Assembly: GCA_947179485.1 (NCBI GenBank)
Contig: OX359246.1
Coordinates: 37,055,632-37,119,631 of the forward strand
Direction: 5' to 3'
Source of the DNA: Allacma fusca
Lineage: Eukaryota; Arthropoda; Collembola; Symphypleona; Sminthuridae
DNA length: 64,000 nucleotides
Part shown: positions 33,849 through 45,741 of the stretch, piece after piece
Layout: every line of letters starts with the position of its first letter
How positions within the stretch are numbered: the first letter of the stretch is position 1
The notes under the pieces: model-generated
Told to the model about the DNA's origin: nothing
Database searches by the model: none
The model's input: the letters and a program-made list of their open reading frames with translations, nothing else
Program-made: the position numbers and the translations under genes

Positions 33849-36259
33849 CAAGTAAACATTTTTTGGTGTCCCCTCCAGATTTTCAAAATTTAACCAAAAC
33901 TAGTTTGCTCATACCCTGAGTACTGCTTTAAGTCACACCTGCCGCCTGAAAAATCTTTCGTAGTTTTTTAAAAAAGATTGGCGCGAAGTCAATTTGTCCT
34001 GAAATTCAAAACTGGAATTTTTAAATGGCATTTAACATGGAGAATTACAAGTTTCACGTACCCCCACCTTCAAAAAGTTGACGTTTTTTGTCAAACGGTA
34101 TTCCATATCCCACTACCCTGCTGCTTCTTCTGCCAACGATATAATCAGCTAAATGGGTATAATAACGACATTAAGGTTAGGAATTGACCATTCTAGGAAT
34201 AACAGTAACCAATGCTGGAATGAGTTGGCCATTGCACATTTGTAACCAGACCCGAAAAACTGTTTGTTCAATTTTCAGCTGAAAATGAATATTCGAAATA
34301 AATTATTTTGAACTAATTTTATCAATTGCCATTTTAGAACATACTTGCGTGTATAATGTTTGAAAAAGCTGTAACCCATTGTGAACAATTCCACTGGGCA
34401 TAACTTGCTTGAGCTTGGGACTAACCGTGGGTATACCTATCACGATGTTTGGGATTTCCGCTTGGAATTGTCGAATATGGCAAAAGTAAATGTTGGATAG
34501 AGTATACAAATGAATGCGCTTTTTCGCAGGGATNNNNNNNNNNNNNNNNNNNNNNNNNNNNNNNNNNNNNNNNNNNNNNNNNNNNNNNNNNNNNNNNNNN
34601 NNNNNNNNNNNNNNNNNNNNNNNNNNNNNNNNNNNNNNNNNNNNNNNNNNNNNNNNNNNNNNNNNNNNNNNNNNNNNNNNNNNNNNNNNNNNNNNNNNNN
34701 NNNNNNNNNNNNNNNNNNNNNNNNNNNNNNNNNAACCGTGAGTATACCTATCACGATGTTTGGAATTTCCGCTTGGAATTGTCGAATATGGCAAAAGTAA
34801 ATGTTGGATAGAGTATACAAATGAATGCGCTTTTTCGCAGGGATGCCACAGTTGGAACCACATTTCCTGAATTCTAAAAAATAGCAAAATTTTAAAATAT
34901 TTAAATGAATCTTGATACTGTAGTTTTGTAGCCACGTGTACTAGCAATTTATGTCAACTGTAACTGCACAACGGGGAAGAGCTGGAGCAAAAATATTTTG
35001 CAAGAAAGTATATTTCAACCCAGCATGGAAATTCTTCGCCAACAAGTTTCAACTCTGCAAAACAAATTCCTTAATTTACCATCGGCTGACTAAGAAAAAT
35101 TTTCCAATTCGAAACATTTTCGTTACCCGTGTAGTAACTAATTTGGGAAAAATTTGCCAATTCTGAAAATGGTTTTCCTTAGTTGCCAAACTGAAAACAA
35201 TTTGTCAAATTGGAATGACTTTAGTTCGCTGCCTTTTTTCTATACCTTTTCATACCTGGAACATGACATTTAAAATTTTATATGCTTCACATTGACTTCA
35301 GAAAATTTTAGAAATCAGAAATGTGACGACGTTAAAGTTATTCAACTGATATAAAAGGTTTGTAGGTTCCAAGACTCGAGTATTTGTGATAGGAAATATA
35401 TTTACAATGTATATCATTGAAATCTATCACCACGGAATTTTTTACAAATGGTAAAAAAAATTATTAACAGCGGATCTGCCATAACGCTGCTCTGCTGATA
35501 AATGATATATTAGACTACCTGATTTCCAACCTTTGCTAAACATTGTTAAATCCCACAGAGCCGGTATATTCTAGTTTCTAAACATGATTTGATTTTTCTA
35601 GATTTTCTAGAACGTCAATTTCCAGATATTTCAGCCCCTACTTATTTCTAGATCTAAAATATATTCTAGCTAGAAAATATATCTTCATTACTCAAACCAA
35701 TTTTTACTATTAGCTTATTCGTTAATTCCCAGCAGCAATCCCAAATATCGTGACATTACGGAATAATGTTCTAAAATGGCAATTGATAAAATTAGTTCAA
35801 AATAATTTATTTCGAATATTCATTTTCAGCTGAAAATTGAACAAACAGTTTTTCGGGTCTGGTTACAAATGTGCAATGGCCAACTCATTCCAGCATTGGT
35901 TACTTTTATTCCTAGAATGGTCAATTCCTAACCTTAATGTCATTAATATACCCATTTAGCTGATTATATCGTTGGCAGAAGAAGCAGCAGGGTAGTGGGA
36001 TATGGAATACCGTTTGACAAAAAACGTCAACTTTTTGAAGGTGGGGGTACGTGAAACTTGTAATTCTCCATGTTAAATGCCATTTAAAAATTCCAGTTTT
36101 GAATTTCAGGACAAATTGACTTCGCGCCAATCTTTTTTAAAAAACTACGAAGGATTTTTCAGGCGGCAGGTGTGACTTAAAGCAGTATTCAGGGTATGAG
36201 CAAACTAGTTTTGGTTAAATTTTGAAAATCTGGAGGGGACACCAAAAAATGTTTACTTG
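33849..36259. mobile_element. element with 494-bp inverted terminal arms
   Basis: The left arm (33849-34342) and right arm (35766-36259) are nearly identical inverted copies, starting CAAGTAAACATTTTTTGGTG. Immediately outside both is TAA (33846-33848 and 36260-36262), consistent with a 3-bp TWA-type target duplication as used by PIF/Harbinger elements. Shorter readings are possible, so the superfamily is not settled. The interior of about 1.4 kb has no transposase frame and contains the assembly gap 34534-34733. Matching 69-codon open frames in the two arms are consequences of the inversion. Confidence 0.75.
34424..34844. repeat. tandem duplicate flanking a 200-N gap
   Basis: About 110 bp at 34424-34533 (ACCGTGGGTATACCTATCAC to CTTTTTCGCAGGGAT) recurs at 34735-34844 with two or so substitutions, on either side of exactly 200 N. 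Either there is a tandem array of this unit whose true copy number is lost in the gap, or the duplicate is a scaffolding artefact caused by overlapping contig ends. Translations spanning the gap are meaningless. Confidence 0.85.
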
Positions 36260-36635
36260 TAAGTAAAATTAAAGCAGGAGTGTGTTGGAAGTAGATCATA
36301 GATATCTATATGTAATTCATGGTAATTATATGTTCATGATATATTGTCAACGGAGGTGTAGTTTTTGTTGAAAATTGATAAAAATCAAGTAAATTGTAAG
36401 ACAAAGCACGCTGCGACAAGTTGTTCAAACATTTCGTTTTTCGTTATGCATTAAATTAAGCAATGTTTTACAGTAATAATACGAATTAGCAATGAACAGA
36501 ATTTTTAAGAATTAATTATTGGTACCAGCTAATATCGGAATATTGAGCCAACGTGACTTAAATTTCTATTAACCACAATAGAGCAATAAATTAAATTGAG
36601 AAAAAATAGGTTCGCATGAGACAAAAATGCGAGCA

Positions 36636-36643
36636 TATAAAAG
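36636..36643 (+). promoter_or_regulatory. TATA box of secreted mucin-like gene 1
   Basis: TATAAAAG lies 117 bp upstream of the ATG at 36753, in a position equivalent to the TATA boxes of the three paralogs (41262, 51163, 58264). Confidence 0.7.
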
Positions 36644-36752
36644 GTTGTTGGATTTCGATAGCAGGGCATATCGTTCTAAACAATCGCGGAATTCATTTTA
36701 AGATACCGGCTTGAATTTTAAAGAATTAACTTCAAAAGCAACAACCGTTACA

Positions 36753-37958
36753 ATGAATTCCAAACTGATCTTGCTTGCAACTGTTTTTGCTATTCTAGCA
36801 ATCAACATTGTTGCAGGACAACGGGGGGCGCAGAGGGAGTATGATCGTAAGAAACACATCATTTATTATTCTATAAATTTTGATAATTTTATTCCATAAA
36901 ATTACAATTGGGATAGGTTGCATGGCCAATACTCGGAACCAACGTTATATAGGACAAGATCAAAATGGAAGATGTTACCAATGCTGCATAGCACCGACAA
37001 GAAATATATTTTTCGGTCCAAGACAAATAAGATATTGCAAACGTAAGTTCATTCTTAAGATTTTGAAAAAAAATTATGAACATGTAAAGCTTCAGAAACA
37101 GCGTTTTGGAAGATTTTTCGGGCCACTATAAATATTCCTTTAAATGTATCAGCGATTACATGTCCAAAAAAAACTCAACCGACAACAAAAGCGCCAATAA
37201 CTACAACTCGTGCACCCGCTATCACAACTGCAGCACCTGCTACCACAACCGCAGCACCTGCTACCACAACTGCAGCACCTGCTACCACAACTGCAGCACC
37301 TGCTACCACAACTGCAGCACCCGCTACCACAACTGCAGCACCTGCCACCACAACTGCTGCCACAACTGCAGCACCTGATACCACAACTGCTGCACCTGCT
37401 ACCACAACTGCGGCACCTGCTACCACAACTGCGGCACCTGCTACCACAACTGCTGCACCTGATACCACAACTGCTGCCACAACTGCAGCACCTGATACCA
37501 CAACTGCTGCCACAACTGCAGCACCTGATACCACAACCGCGGCACCTGCTACTACAACTAGTGCAGCGGCTACCACAACTGATGCACAATCGACGACTGC
37601 TACAGCTGCATCAACGACAGCTGCTGAATCAACGACAGCTGCAGTCGCATCGACGACGGCTGCTGAATCAACGACAGCTGCAGTTGCATCTACGACGGCT
37701 GCTGAATCGACGACAGCTGCAGTCGCATCGACGACGGCTGCTGAATCAACGACAGCTGCAGTTGCATCGACGACGGCTGCTGAATCAACGACAGCTGCAG
37801 CTGCATCATCGACAGCTGCTCCAGACACAACAACTTCTGCTGCTGTATCAACGACAGCTGGTGCTGCATCGACGACTGCAGGTGCTGAAACAACAGCCTC
37901 TGCTGCTGTATCAACGACAGCTGCAGCTGAATCAACGACTACTACTGCCAGTGGCTAA
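36753..37958 (+). CDS. secreted six-cysteine mucin-like protein 1
   Basis: Function unknown; first and most divergent of four tandem paralogs. Exons 36753-36846, 36917-37042 and 37153-37958, both introns in phase 1, giving 341 aa. Residues 1-22 are a signal peptide (MNSKLILLATVFAILAINIVAG) that leaves an N-terminal Gln. The second exon carries RCMANTRN, GRCYQCC and IRYC; the sixth cysteine (ITCPKK) opens exon 3. Spacing is C-x17-C-x2-C-C-x16-C-x4-C. Then about 260 residues of low-complexity tail follow: first TTTAAPA-type 7-residue repeats, then 14-residue repeats of the STTAAVASTTAAES type. The Thr/Ser/Ala/Pro tail would be a dense O-glycosylation target, so an extracellular mucus, glue, cuticle or gut-lining role is an inference. 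Length varies with repeat number; all frames stay open across the repeats, which creates misleading antisense frames. Confidence 0.85.
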
Positions 37959-38881
37959 ACTCAAGATGTATAGCAGTTATGCTGTTATTCAAATCTTCTG
38001 TAATTTTTGGAATTAAAAAAACCACTTAAGCTTAAATGTGAGTCTGATCATTGGAACATACGTATTATTATGAATTTGTAAAATATATGCTCCAAATTGA
38101 TTGAGAATAAATTGTTGGTTACCATCCAAAAACTTCAGTCAGAGTACTTGTTTCTTTGAATATAGATTTCACACGCAGATTCAAATAATGCACTTGAATT
38201 ATGACACGTCTTGCAAAGCATAAATTGCGTAAACAGTGTAACTTTTAGTAATCATATTACATTTCATAAAATTTTGTTCCTGTAAGCCTAGATTCGTTGT
38301 ATTTTTTAAAGATGTCTGAAGTTTAACATATGCGTAACACTATTTCTAGTTACAAACAATAAATCAGATAAACTCTTGTATATAATTTCAGTAATATTTT
38401 AAAACCAACTTATTCTTTTACACGAAAGAAAGTTTAACATAGTTCATAATACCCTTTGAATTGACTAACATTAACGTGTTACGTGGGGCTCAGGGACACA
38501 TGTATAATAAATTATACAATTGTTAATTACATAGTTGCATTTAAATAAATGATCCAACGTAGCCTTAACCCGCAAACAAATGTGAAATGTCGACGACAAA
38601 ACACAGACACTCAAGTACCTAACTTGACCGTAGATTTTTTCATGATGGCTTGAAGGAAATTTGATTGGCTTTCGGACGCGCATCTCGTAGATCTTTGCTG
38701 TGAGAATTGTAACCAGGAGCCTTGAACAAATAATGGAAGGTTGGGAGAAATAAAGTCTCAGGAGCGAGCCTGAGAAAAATTCGGAAAAAGAAGAATTTTT
38801 GTTTCTCAATTTTCAAGGGACTAGTGGCTGTTGTAAAAATATTTCAAAACGTTTTCGACGGGAATTCATTTGCGTCCAGTA
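37959..38881. other. 3' flank of mucin-like gene 1 and start of first duplicated unit
   Basis: Contains AATAAA-type poly(A) signals (for example near 38106). From about 38340 it is similar to segments at about 49390 and 57590, including TACGTGGGGCTCAGGGACA near 38479 and CCGCAAACAAATG motifs. No exon was found. Confidence 0.5.
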
Positions 38882-38889
38882 CTAAAACT

Positions 38890-39790
38890 CAGAGGTGTGG
38901 AATATTTTGAAATATTGTATTTGAAATAGTATTTGAAATACATTTAGTATTTTGTATTTCGTATTTTTCTAGTTGTAAATTGTTTCAGGTATTTTGTATT
39001 TCGTATTTTGTCAGCACCAACATGTCTACTGTATTTTTTATTTCATATTTTGAAGATTACGAACGTGGTAGTATTCTGTATTTATTTATCTTGTAATATA
39101 GTTTTAAAATACTTGACTCTTGGAATAGCCAAGGTCGTCTATAAAACATGTTCGAATAAATATTTTAAAGGTAAAAGCACTAATTTAAAACATTTTGAAA
39201 CCAGTTTTTGAAACTTGTTTGGCTGGTTTGAAGAACTAACTTACTAGATAAATACATAAAATTGTATCTGAGAAATATAGTTATCTAAATTAGTGACGCG
39301 AATACAAATACATTACCCAGGAGCTATAAGTTGATTTGTTTAAAGGAAAAATATTCTGTACCTATGGCCATGTCAATTTACTTTGATACATACAAATGCA
39401 CAGCTCTAAAGTCTAATAACATGCAGCTACCTTACGTCAGCTGATTCATTTTTAAATATCGTATTATTTGGCCTAATTATACAAAATACTTTGAGAGAAC
39501 AAACTTGAGATACATCTCAGATATGCACTTCGAGATAAATTTGAGAGTATTTTCAACATGTATTTCGTATTTTAAATACGATATTTTTATTTCATATTTG
39601 CTCTTTTTGTTGGAAGCAAAGTATTTTATTTTGTATCTTGCCCAAAAGACTCCGGATATTTGTATTTTATTTTGTATCTTAACGAAGTTACACCTGGTAT
39701 TTGTATTTTATATTTGTATTTTAATTTTTCTGAAAATGTATTCGTATTTTGTATTACAACAGTAAATTTCATGCATTTTCCACACCTCTG
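38890..39790. mobile_element. non-autonomous hAT-like element with TATTTTGTATTTCG words
   Basis: Termini CAGAGGTGTGGAA at the left and, inverted, CAGAGGTGTGGAAAATG at the right. The 8-bp direct repeat CTAAAACT is at 38882-38889 and 39791-39798. Both subterminal zones are saturated with GTATTTTGTATTT and TATTTCGTATTTT words. The 901 bp have no transposase frame. The element interrupts the first copy of the triplicated segment, so it inserted after or independently of that duplication. Confidence 0.88.
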
Positions 39791-39798
39791 CTAAAACT

Positions 39799-41261
39799 CC
39801 TAATCAAAACTTGCTTAGTGCTTTACTATTTCAAAATGTTTTCATCAGAAGCAATTATTTTCCTGTTGTTTAAACCTTGCCTCATATTTTTAGGTCCGGT
39901 AGGTTCAATTTTTGACATGGGCTGTTTGTATTAGACGAAAATTGAAAATTTGAATCGAAAATCCGTAAAACTAATCCACCTTTCCTTCACGTTAATGACC
40001 CTTTTGGCATCAAAAATTGATGGTGAATGATATAAGTCTTAAAATATTTGGAGAAGAATTTGCTACACACTGGAAAAATCAAGTAACTATTATCAAGCGA
40101 CTAACTCCCTTATATGGGCTAGAGGGGGCGACAACCATTTTGTTATTTCCTGAACGTGCACAAAAATATCATGATATGAAACACCTTCTCAAAATTTGCT
40201 ATAAACATAACAGAGTATCCTGACGTAAATGCTGTTTAATTTATTTAATGAAAGGGTAAACAAGGATACGATAAATTATCCGCCGTCTGAAGTATCACAA
40301 TCGGCAATAATATAATTTTGTCATTATTTAAATTAATTGCGATCATCCATCAAAGTATACAGTATACAATCTTACCTGGCACCGTCATGCAACCAGGGTT
40401 GCACTAATGAAAATGTCATGGCATTTTGATCATTTTCATTCCATGACATTTTGGGCATTTCAGCCTAGGACAAGCAATTTATTTACACTAATTATTTTTT
40501 AAAATTTTCTGGCAGAATTTGATTTGCACGCAATATTTAATTATTAGTTTCAGAGACAGAGAGAGAATAATCAACAGAAAACAAATTTTTCCAACAGTGT
40601 AACATAAATAGATCGAAGGTACCGTAAACTCAACTAGAAGATGCAAATTGTGAAATTTTTATAACCACCGCATCTTTAGTAAAACAATTTTAAAATTAAC
40701 TCCGAAATACATCCAGAGAATAATCTCCATTTTTACTTTTAAGACTCTAAGATAATGCCAAATCTTTGTCCCTCTCTTCCAATGTTACTTATTGTTGTCC
40801 TTTCTTAGTGGGAGTAATTAGACATAACCAAAATTCGAGGCTTACACAGAAACTACTTTAACTGGCCATTCAAAATCAATAATAAATTATACTTTTAAAA
40901 TCCATAAAAGCTTCTAATTTTGTAAACCATTGACCATAGCAATGAATTTACAAATATTTTAGCAAATCAATAACTAAATTTTCTATACACTCCATGGGGT
41001 TATGTGAAGCATTTTTAGATCATTTTCAGGTTGCAGATATAAAACTTACGACATTTTCATTTGTGCAATCCTGCTTCAAATTTAAAAACAATGACTACGA
41101 TATAAATTGAGGGAACAATAGAAGAACAATAATTATTAGAGAATCCGTTTTCAAAGGTATCACGTCACAGTGCAAATATTTGCTAAATTAGTTGAAACGT
41201 TTGAATATCATTTATTTTCCACGCGTAATAATTTCCCAGGCGTGATGACGAGCCCCACCGG
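39799..41261. other. spacer and upstream region of mucin-like gene 2
   Basis: No gene. From about 40240 it matches the regions upstream of genes 3 and 4, including variants of GTATCACAATCGGCAATAA. The last 150 bp contain the conserved promoter block CAAATATTTGCTAAATTA. Confidence 0.5.
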
Positions 41262-41269
41262 TATAAAAG
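41262..41269 (+). promoter_or_regulatory. TATA box of mucin-like gene 2
   Basis: TATAAAAG 107 bp upstream of the ATG at 41369. It is followed by a conserved GGAACTGATCATCATTCAAC block that probably contains the transcription start, and preceded by the block CAAATATTTGCTAAATTA shared with genes 3 and 4. Confidence 0.8.
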
Positions 41270-41368
41270 CTATTGGGATTGCTGGAACTGATCATCATTC
41301 AACTCTTGAACTTTCTAGTTGCATTACATTGACAATTTGCAGTTGTAAATTCTCATTTGTCTGCAATC

Positions 41369-41988
41369 ATGCATTTTAAACTAATTCTTTTGGCAGTCTG
41401 TATTTCAGTTACAGTCACCTACGTACAGGGTCAAGGAGGTCAAGATAGGCGTAAGTACATTAACCATTTTGTACCATAAACTTAAATGTAAATTTTGTAC
41501 TCCCAATAATTTTTTCTACCGTTGACTGTAGGGGAATGTAATGGACAGCCGTATGAAAAACCCCTTAGAGGAAGGAATGCGGGAAAATGCCAACAGTGCC
41601 GTTGTTATGTCTTTCCATTTTTTGAATTTTGTGATTTCCAGGGTTAGTAATAGTACTTGAATATTTAATATTTTGATTATAGTAAGCCTTTGTATGTTTC
41701 ATGCTTATAAAGCCCGTTTCAACAGCGAAGGAATGCAAAAACGGTAAAGTCACCAGCCCGGCTGCAACATCCGCATCAACAACAGTGACAACTGGAGCAA
41801 CCGGTGCTGCAGAAACATCCAATGCTTCTGCAAACTCGACTGCAGCCCCAGAAGTGACAGGACCTGAAGTGACAACTATTCCAACGGCACCATCAGGCCC
41901 AGCAACTTCCGATGCACAGACCACACCATCCGCACAAACAAATCCCTCAAATTCGAGTGCATCCGCAGAATCAACTGTTTCTGCGTAA
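41369..41988 (+). CDS. secreted six-cysteine mucin-like protein 2
   Basis: Exons 41369-41450, 41532-41642 and 41726-41988, phase-1 introns, 151 aa. The signal peptide is MHFKLILLAVCISVTVTYVQ followed by GQGGQDR. The cysteine module is REC, then NGQPYEKPLRGRNAGKCQQC, RC, FPFFEFC and, in exon 3, KECKNGK, giving C-x16-C-x2-C-x1-C-x8-C-x6-C. The tail of about 80 residues is rich in Thr, Ser, Ala and Pro (VTTGATGAAETSNAS) without long perfect repeats. Exon 1, intron 1 and most of exon 2 are almost identical to gene 3, while the tails differ by substitutions and small indels. A poly(A) signal AATAAA lies near 42052. Secretion is well supported; function is not known. Confidence 0.88.
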
Positions 41989-42059
41989 CTAAAGGTTTCC
42001 TCGCTACGATCCACAATCTAGCAGCTTTTAACACACTTAAAGTTAATACTGAATAAATT

Positions 42060-42957
42060 GTGATTCTGATCCAAAAAAAAGAGTGTTTCAGTTGATAATA
42101 TAATTTGGTACTAAAAATGGAATTTCAGAAAAATATAAATATTTCTTTGTTCATGTATTTGTTTCGGCCCTTCCATTACTCGGAATTGCAAAATCATATG
42201 ATCGACTCCAAAAGGTTATACTTTAACTGCAGGAGTGGAGTTTAGAGTAGGTCGTCGGGACCAGTGTAGAAAATTTAAGACATCGAGTAAAAAAAATTTA
42301 CTCATACATATCATCGGTACTTCAAAATTCAAGAAGCAGTTCTTATAATAACCCTTAATTACAGCATTTCGAAAAAGTACTGACTCTCGATGCAACTCAT
42401 TTTTAAAACGTACCTCTTGCAAGTGTCCGATGGAAGTGTTTACCAGCGGGAGCAAGTTCTATCCCGACAATGTTAATATGCTTATGCGACCCTGAGTTTA
42501 TTGTGAGTTCGACGACTGGAACACCCTTCAATCTCGTAAACACTTTGGGCTTTTGGGATACGTATTTTGAAATCAACGATGTCCATGTCTGACAAACTGT
42601 ACAATTTTTGGGAATATCATATTTGAGATGGAAATGAGTGCATGCAGAATGCAGATACACACCTAACACCTCACTTCCCAGAATACGCTTCACCCTTCCA
42701 GGCAAAATATTTAATATTATAGTGTAATTATAGATATTATTTGACAGCACCTTCAAGTATGACACATTATTTGTCAAATAAAATGTTATTTTATTGTTTT
42801 ATATATATTTTAGTCCATTTGTAAGCAAAGAATTCAAATTATATTCATTGTATTCAGTCATTGTATTTTTTTTTAAATTTTAATGTGTCTGTTAATCCAG
42901 AAAAAGGTAATTTTTTTAAAACCGCTTTTGGGGGAAAATTACGCTCACTTCAGGTTA
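42060..42957. other. spacer with a 124-codon minus-strand open frame
   Basis: The minus-strand frame 42777-42403 reads partly like a protein (KYDIPKNCTVCQTWTSLIS, VVELTINSGSHKHINIVG) and could end in a GT donor (GCAAGAGGTACG). I found no partner exon or homolog, so I treat it as an unconfirmed open frame. Confidence 0.25.
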
Positions 42958-43560
42958 GTTCAGTCCAGTGACCGTCATGGGAACAGAAAAGTTGTTCACG
43001 TACCCATTCCCGTTCCCACAGTTCGGGTTTGGGTGCAAAAGGCAGAACCCAATTCCCAAATTGCACCCGAAATCTTGTGAACACAAGTGCCGCACCCAGA
43101 CTCGAAATTTTTAAAATTATAGCACCCAAACCCGTTCCTGTTCCCAAATATTAATTTTGGGTGCACCCAAACCCGTACCCAAAACCCTGGAATCCGTTCC
43201 CGTACCCGAAATGGAAGTTCATATATTCAAGGATAAAAGTTGTACATTATATATATGTACTTATGGTTTCAATTTTTGCTAACAATGGCTACACACAATT
43301 GCACTCATTCTATTTGTTATATTTCATTCTACTTAGGTAATTAATTTTGTAATTTTTAAGTCACCTTACAACTGCTAAGCACAACATATGGATATAATTA
43401 ATTTTTATTGTCACATTTCATCATTCGACGTGGGATGATCTGTTCAAACAAAGAGCGTTTGCCTCTAAACTACAACAACGACACAAAAATAGTCGGTCAC
43501 ACCACGCCAAAACAAATCAATCATGTAATTATAGTTATGCTCGCAAGATTCCTCTGTACG

Positions 43561-45741
43561 TAGTACTGTAATATTGTACTCGTTTAGTTTGTACTTTTGT
43601 ATTGTTTTTGTCTTTGGTACAAAACTAAACAAACAATATCCATTTTCGAGATACAAAACTAAAACAAAAACAAAACAGGAATTGAAAAAAACAATACAAT
43701 CCAAATTGTATTGTTTCAAGGTTCTTGAGACGCTAGAAATTTACTAAAGTGATTGTTGTAATAGATTTCTAGAGCACATAGGAATTGATTTGTGTAATTG
43801 GAATCGTGAAAAAACACGTCAAAGCACAAAAACTGGGCATTGACTAATTATCGGTAGATTCACCTACTATCGCCCATGTAAAATATATACTTACATTGAG
43901 TCATGTGACCATTAATGCGCCAATAAAGTCAATCATACGTGATTTACTGCTAGTTACTCACCAAGTTTCATTATTAGGCATGCGCCCCTTAAAACCGTAA
44001 TCTGTCATGATACTATTGGTGACCCAATAAGGTCAATTTGAGGTCACATGACCTTACTGTGCCACTAGTAGTCACATGACCTCAGATTGACCTTACTGTG
44101 CCACTAGTAGTCACATGACCTCAGATTGACCTTACTGTGCCACTAGTAGTCACATGACCTCAGATTGACCTTACTGTGCCACTAGTAGTCACATGACCTC
44201 AGATTGACCTTACTGTGCCACTAGTAGTCACATGACCTCAGATTGACCTTACTGTGCCACTAGTAGTCACATGACCTCAGATTGACCTTACTGTGCCACT
44301 AGTAGTCACATGACCTCAGATTGACCTTACTGTGCCACTAGTAGTCACATGACCTCAGATTGACCTTACTGTGCCACTAGTAGTCACATGACCTCAGATT
44401 GACCTTACTGTGCCACTAGTAGTCACATGACCTCAGATTGACCTTACTGTGCCACTAGTAGTCACATGACCTCAGATTGACCTTACGGTGTCATTAATAG
44501 TCACATGACCTCATATTGACCTTGCTGTGTCATTAATAGTCACATGACCTCATATTGACCTTACTGTGTCACTAATAGTCACATGACCTCATATTGACCT
44601 TACGGTGTCATTAATAGTCACATGACCTCATATTGACCTTGCTGTGTCATTAATAGTCACATGACCTCATATTGACCTTACTGTGTCACTAATAGTCACA
44701 TGACCTCATATTGACCTTACTGTGTCACTAATAGTCACATGACCTCATATTGACCTTACTGTGTCACTAATAGTCACATGACCTCATATTGACCTTACTG
44801 TGTCACTAATAGTCACATGACTTTGACTGTCACCATATTGATTATTAGAGGTTGTAACGGCTGAGGCCACTATATCGACCAATAAAACCCTATTATTATT
44901 ATTAAATTGATTATTAGACGCCACCGATAAGATGTACTAGTTGTAGGTTGCATTTAATATGGATTAGTAAGACGTTATGAAAAAGGTCATGAATTAAATC
45001 AACACTGGCTAATGACAATTCAATGGCATCAGATATGATACCAATGAATTGGTACTGATCAATAAAATTGGCTAACCGTATGATTTAAATGTTGACCTGG
45101 ATAAATCTAGTCTGAGTTCGCGGGTAGACAACAAAGACAAAAGACCTAGTCTAACAAACGAACTATGCTATTTGTAAATGTAGTCCACTCATAGGGGACA
45201 TTTCTACATCGATGAAATAGGTGGTAAAAGCCAACGGCTGAGCCAATTGAAAATATAGATATACAGAGCCCACGCGTCTACTCTATCCATTCTAATTTTA
45301 AGCAATGATAGTGAATATTGTTTATGAAATTATGTTCTTCTGGAAATTACAATGTGGTTATTACAGGGATTATTCACAAGTAGGTTGGTGCCACAGAATT
45401 GCACCCTTCAAAATTCGACCGTCAACAGATTCAATGCTTCTCATATGGGAGATTAGTCAATGACTGGTTTTTTGATCTTTCACGTAATTTTTAAACAACT
45501 AAAGTTTCACAAATCAATTCCTACGTGCTCTTGAACTCAGATACAACTATCACTTTAGCAAATTTCTAGCGTCTTCTAGAACCTTAGAACAATACAATCA
45601 GGATTGTACAAAAACAAAAACAATCTTATAGAAGTACAAAACAAAACAAAACTCGGAGTAAAAAACAATATCTTAGTTGTACTACTTTTGTACTTTTCGC
45701 CAAAGTACAATACAATACTAAAAGGACAAATTGCAGCACTA
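43561..45741. mobile_element. nested hAT-like element with TTTTGTAC words
   Basis: Flanked by the 8-bp direct repeat TCTGTACG at 43553-43560 and 45742-45749. Termini are TAGTACTGTAATATTGTACT at the left and, inverted, TAGTGCTGCAATTTG at the right. Subterminal zones carry AAAACAAAAACAAAAC and TTGTACTTTTGTA words. Inside them longer imperfect inverted arms are visible (about 43680-43865 and 45440-45610, sharing GACGCTAGAAATTT and AGGAATTGATTTGTG). The interior holds a 39-bp minisatellite. No transposase frame. It interrupts the element at 42966-46001, so it is the younger insertion. Confidence 0.82.
44041..44830. repeat. 39-bp minisatellite, about 20 units
   Basis: A head-to-tail array of a 39-bp unit containing AGTCACATGACCTCA and TTGACCTTACTGTG. 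The first half (to about 44480) is a homogeneous variant with CACTAGTAGT and CAGATT. The second half uses CATTAATAGT or CACTAATAGT and CATATT. In the second half three subtypes (TACGGTGTCATT, TGCTGTGTCATT, TACTGTGTCACT) recur in the same order twice, forming a 117-bp higher-order repeat, before the last type is amplified alone. Each unit carries TCACATGA. Confidence 0.93.

Noticed and set aside
34303..34947. Open frames crossing the N run
   Set aside because: The translation through 200 undetermined bases is meaningless.
37149..38016. Long open frames on both strands over the mucin-like gene 1 tail (Cys/Ser/Gly-rich, Ala/Val-rich, Leu/Gln/Pro-rich)
   Set aside because: They are shadows of the repetitive Thr/Ala-coding DNA; only the plus-strand frame joined to the signal-peptide and cysteine exons has a gene structure.
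44041..44830. Regularly spaced repeats resembling a CRISPR array
   Set aside because: The 39-bp units are contiguous with no unique spacers and lie in a eukaryotic mobile element; it is a minisatellite.
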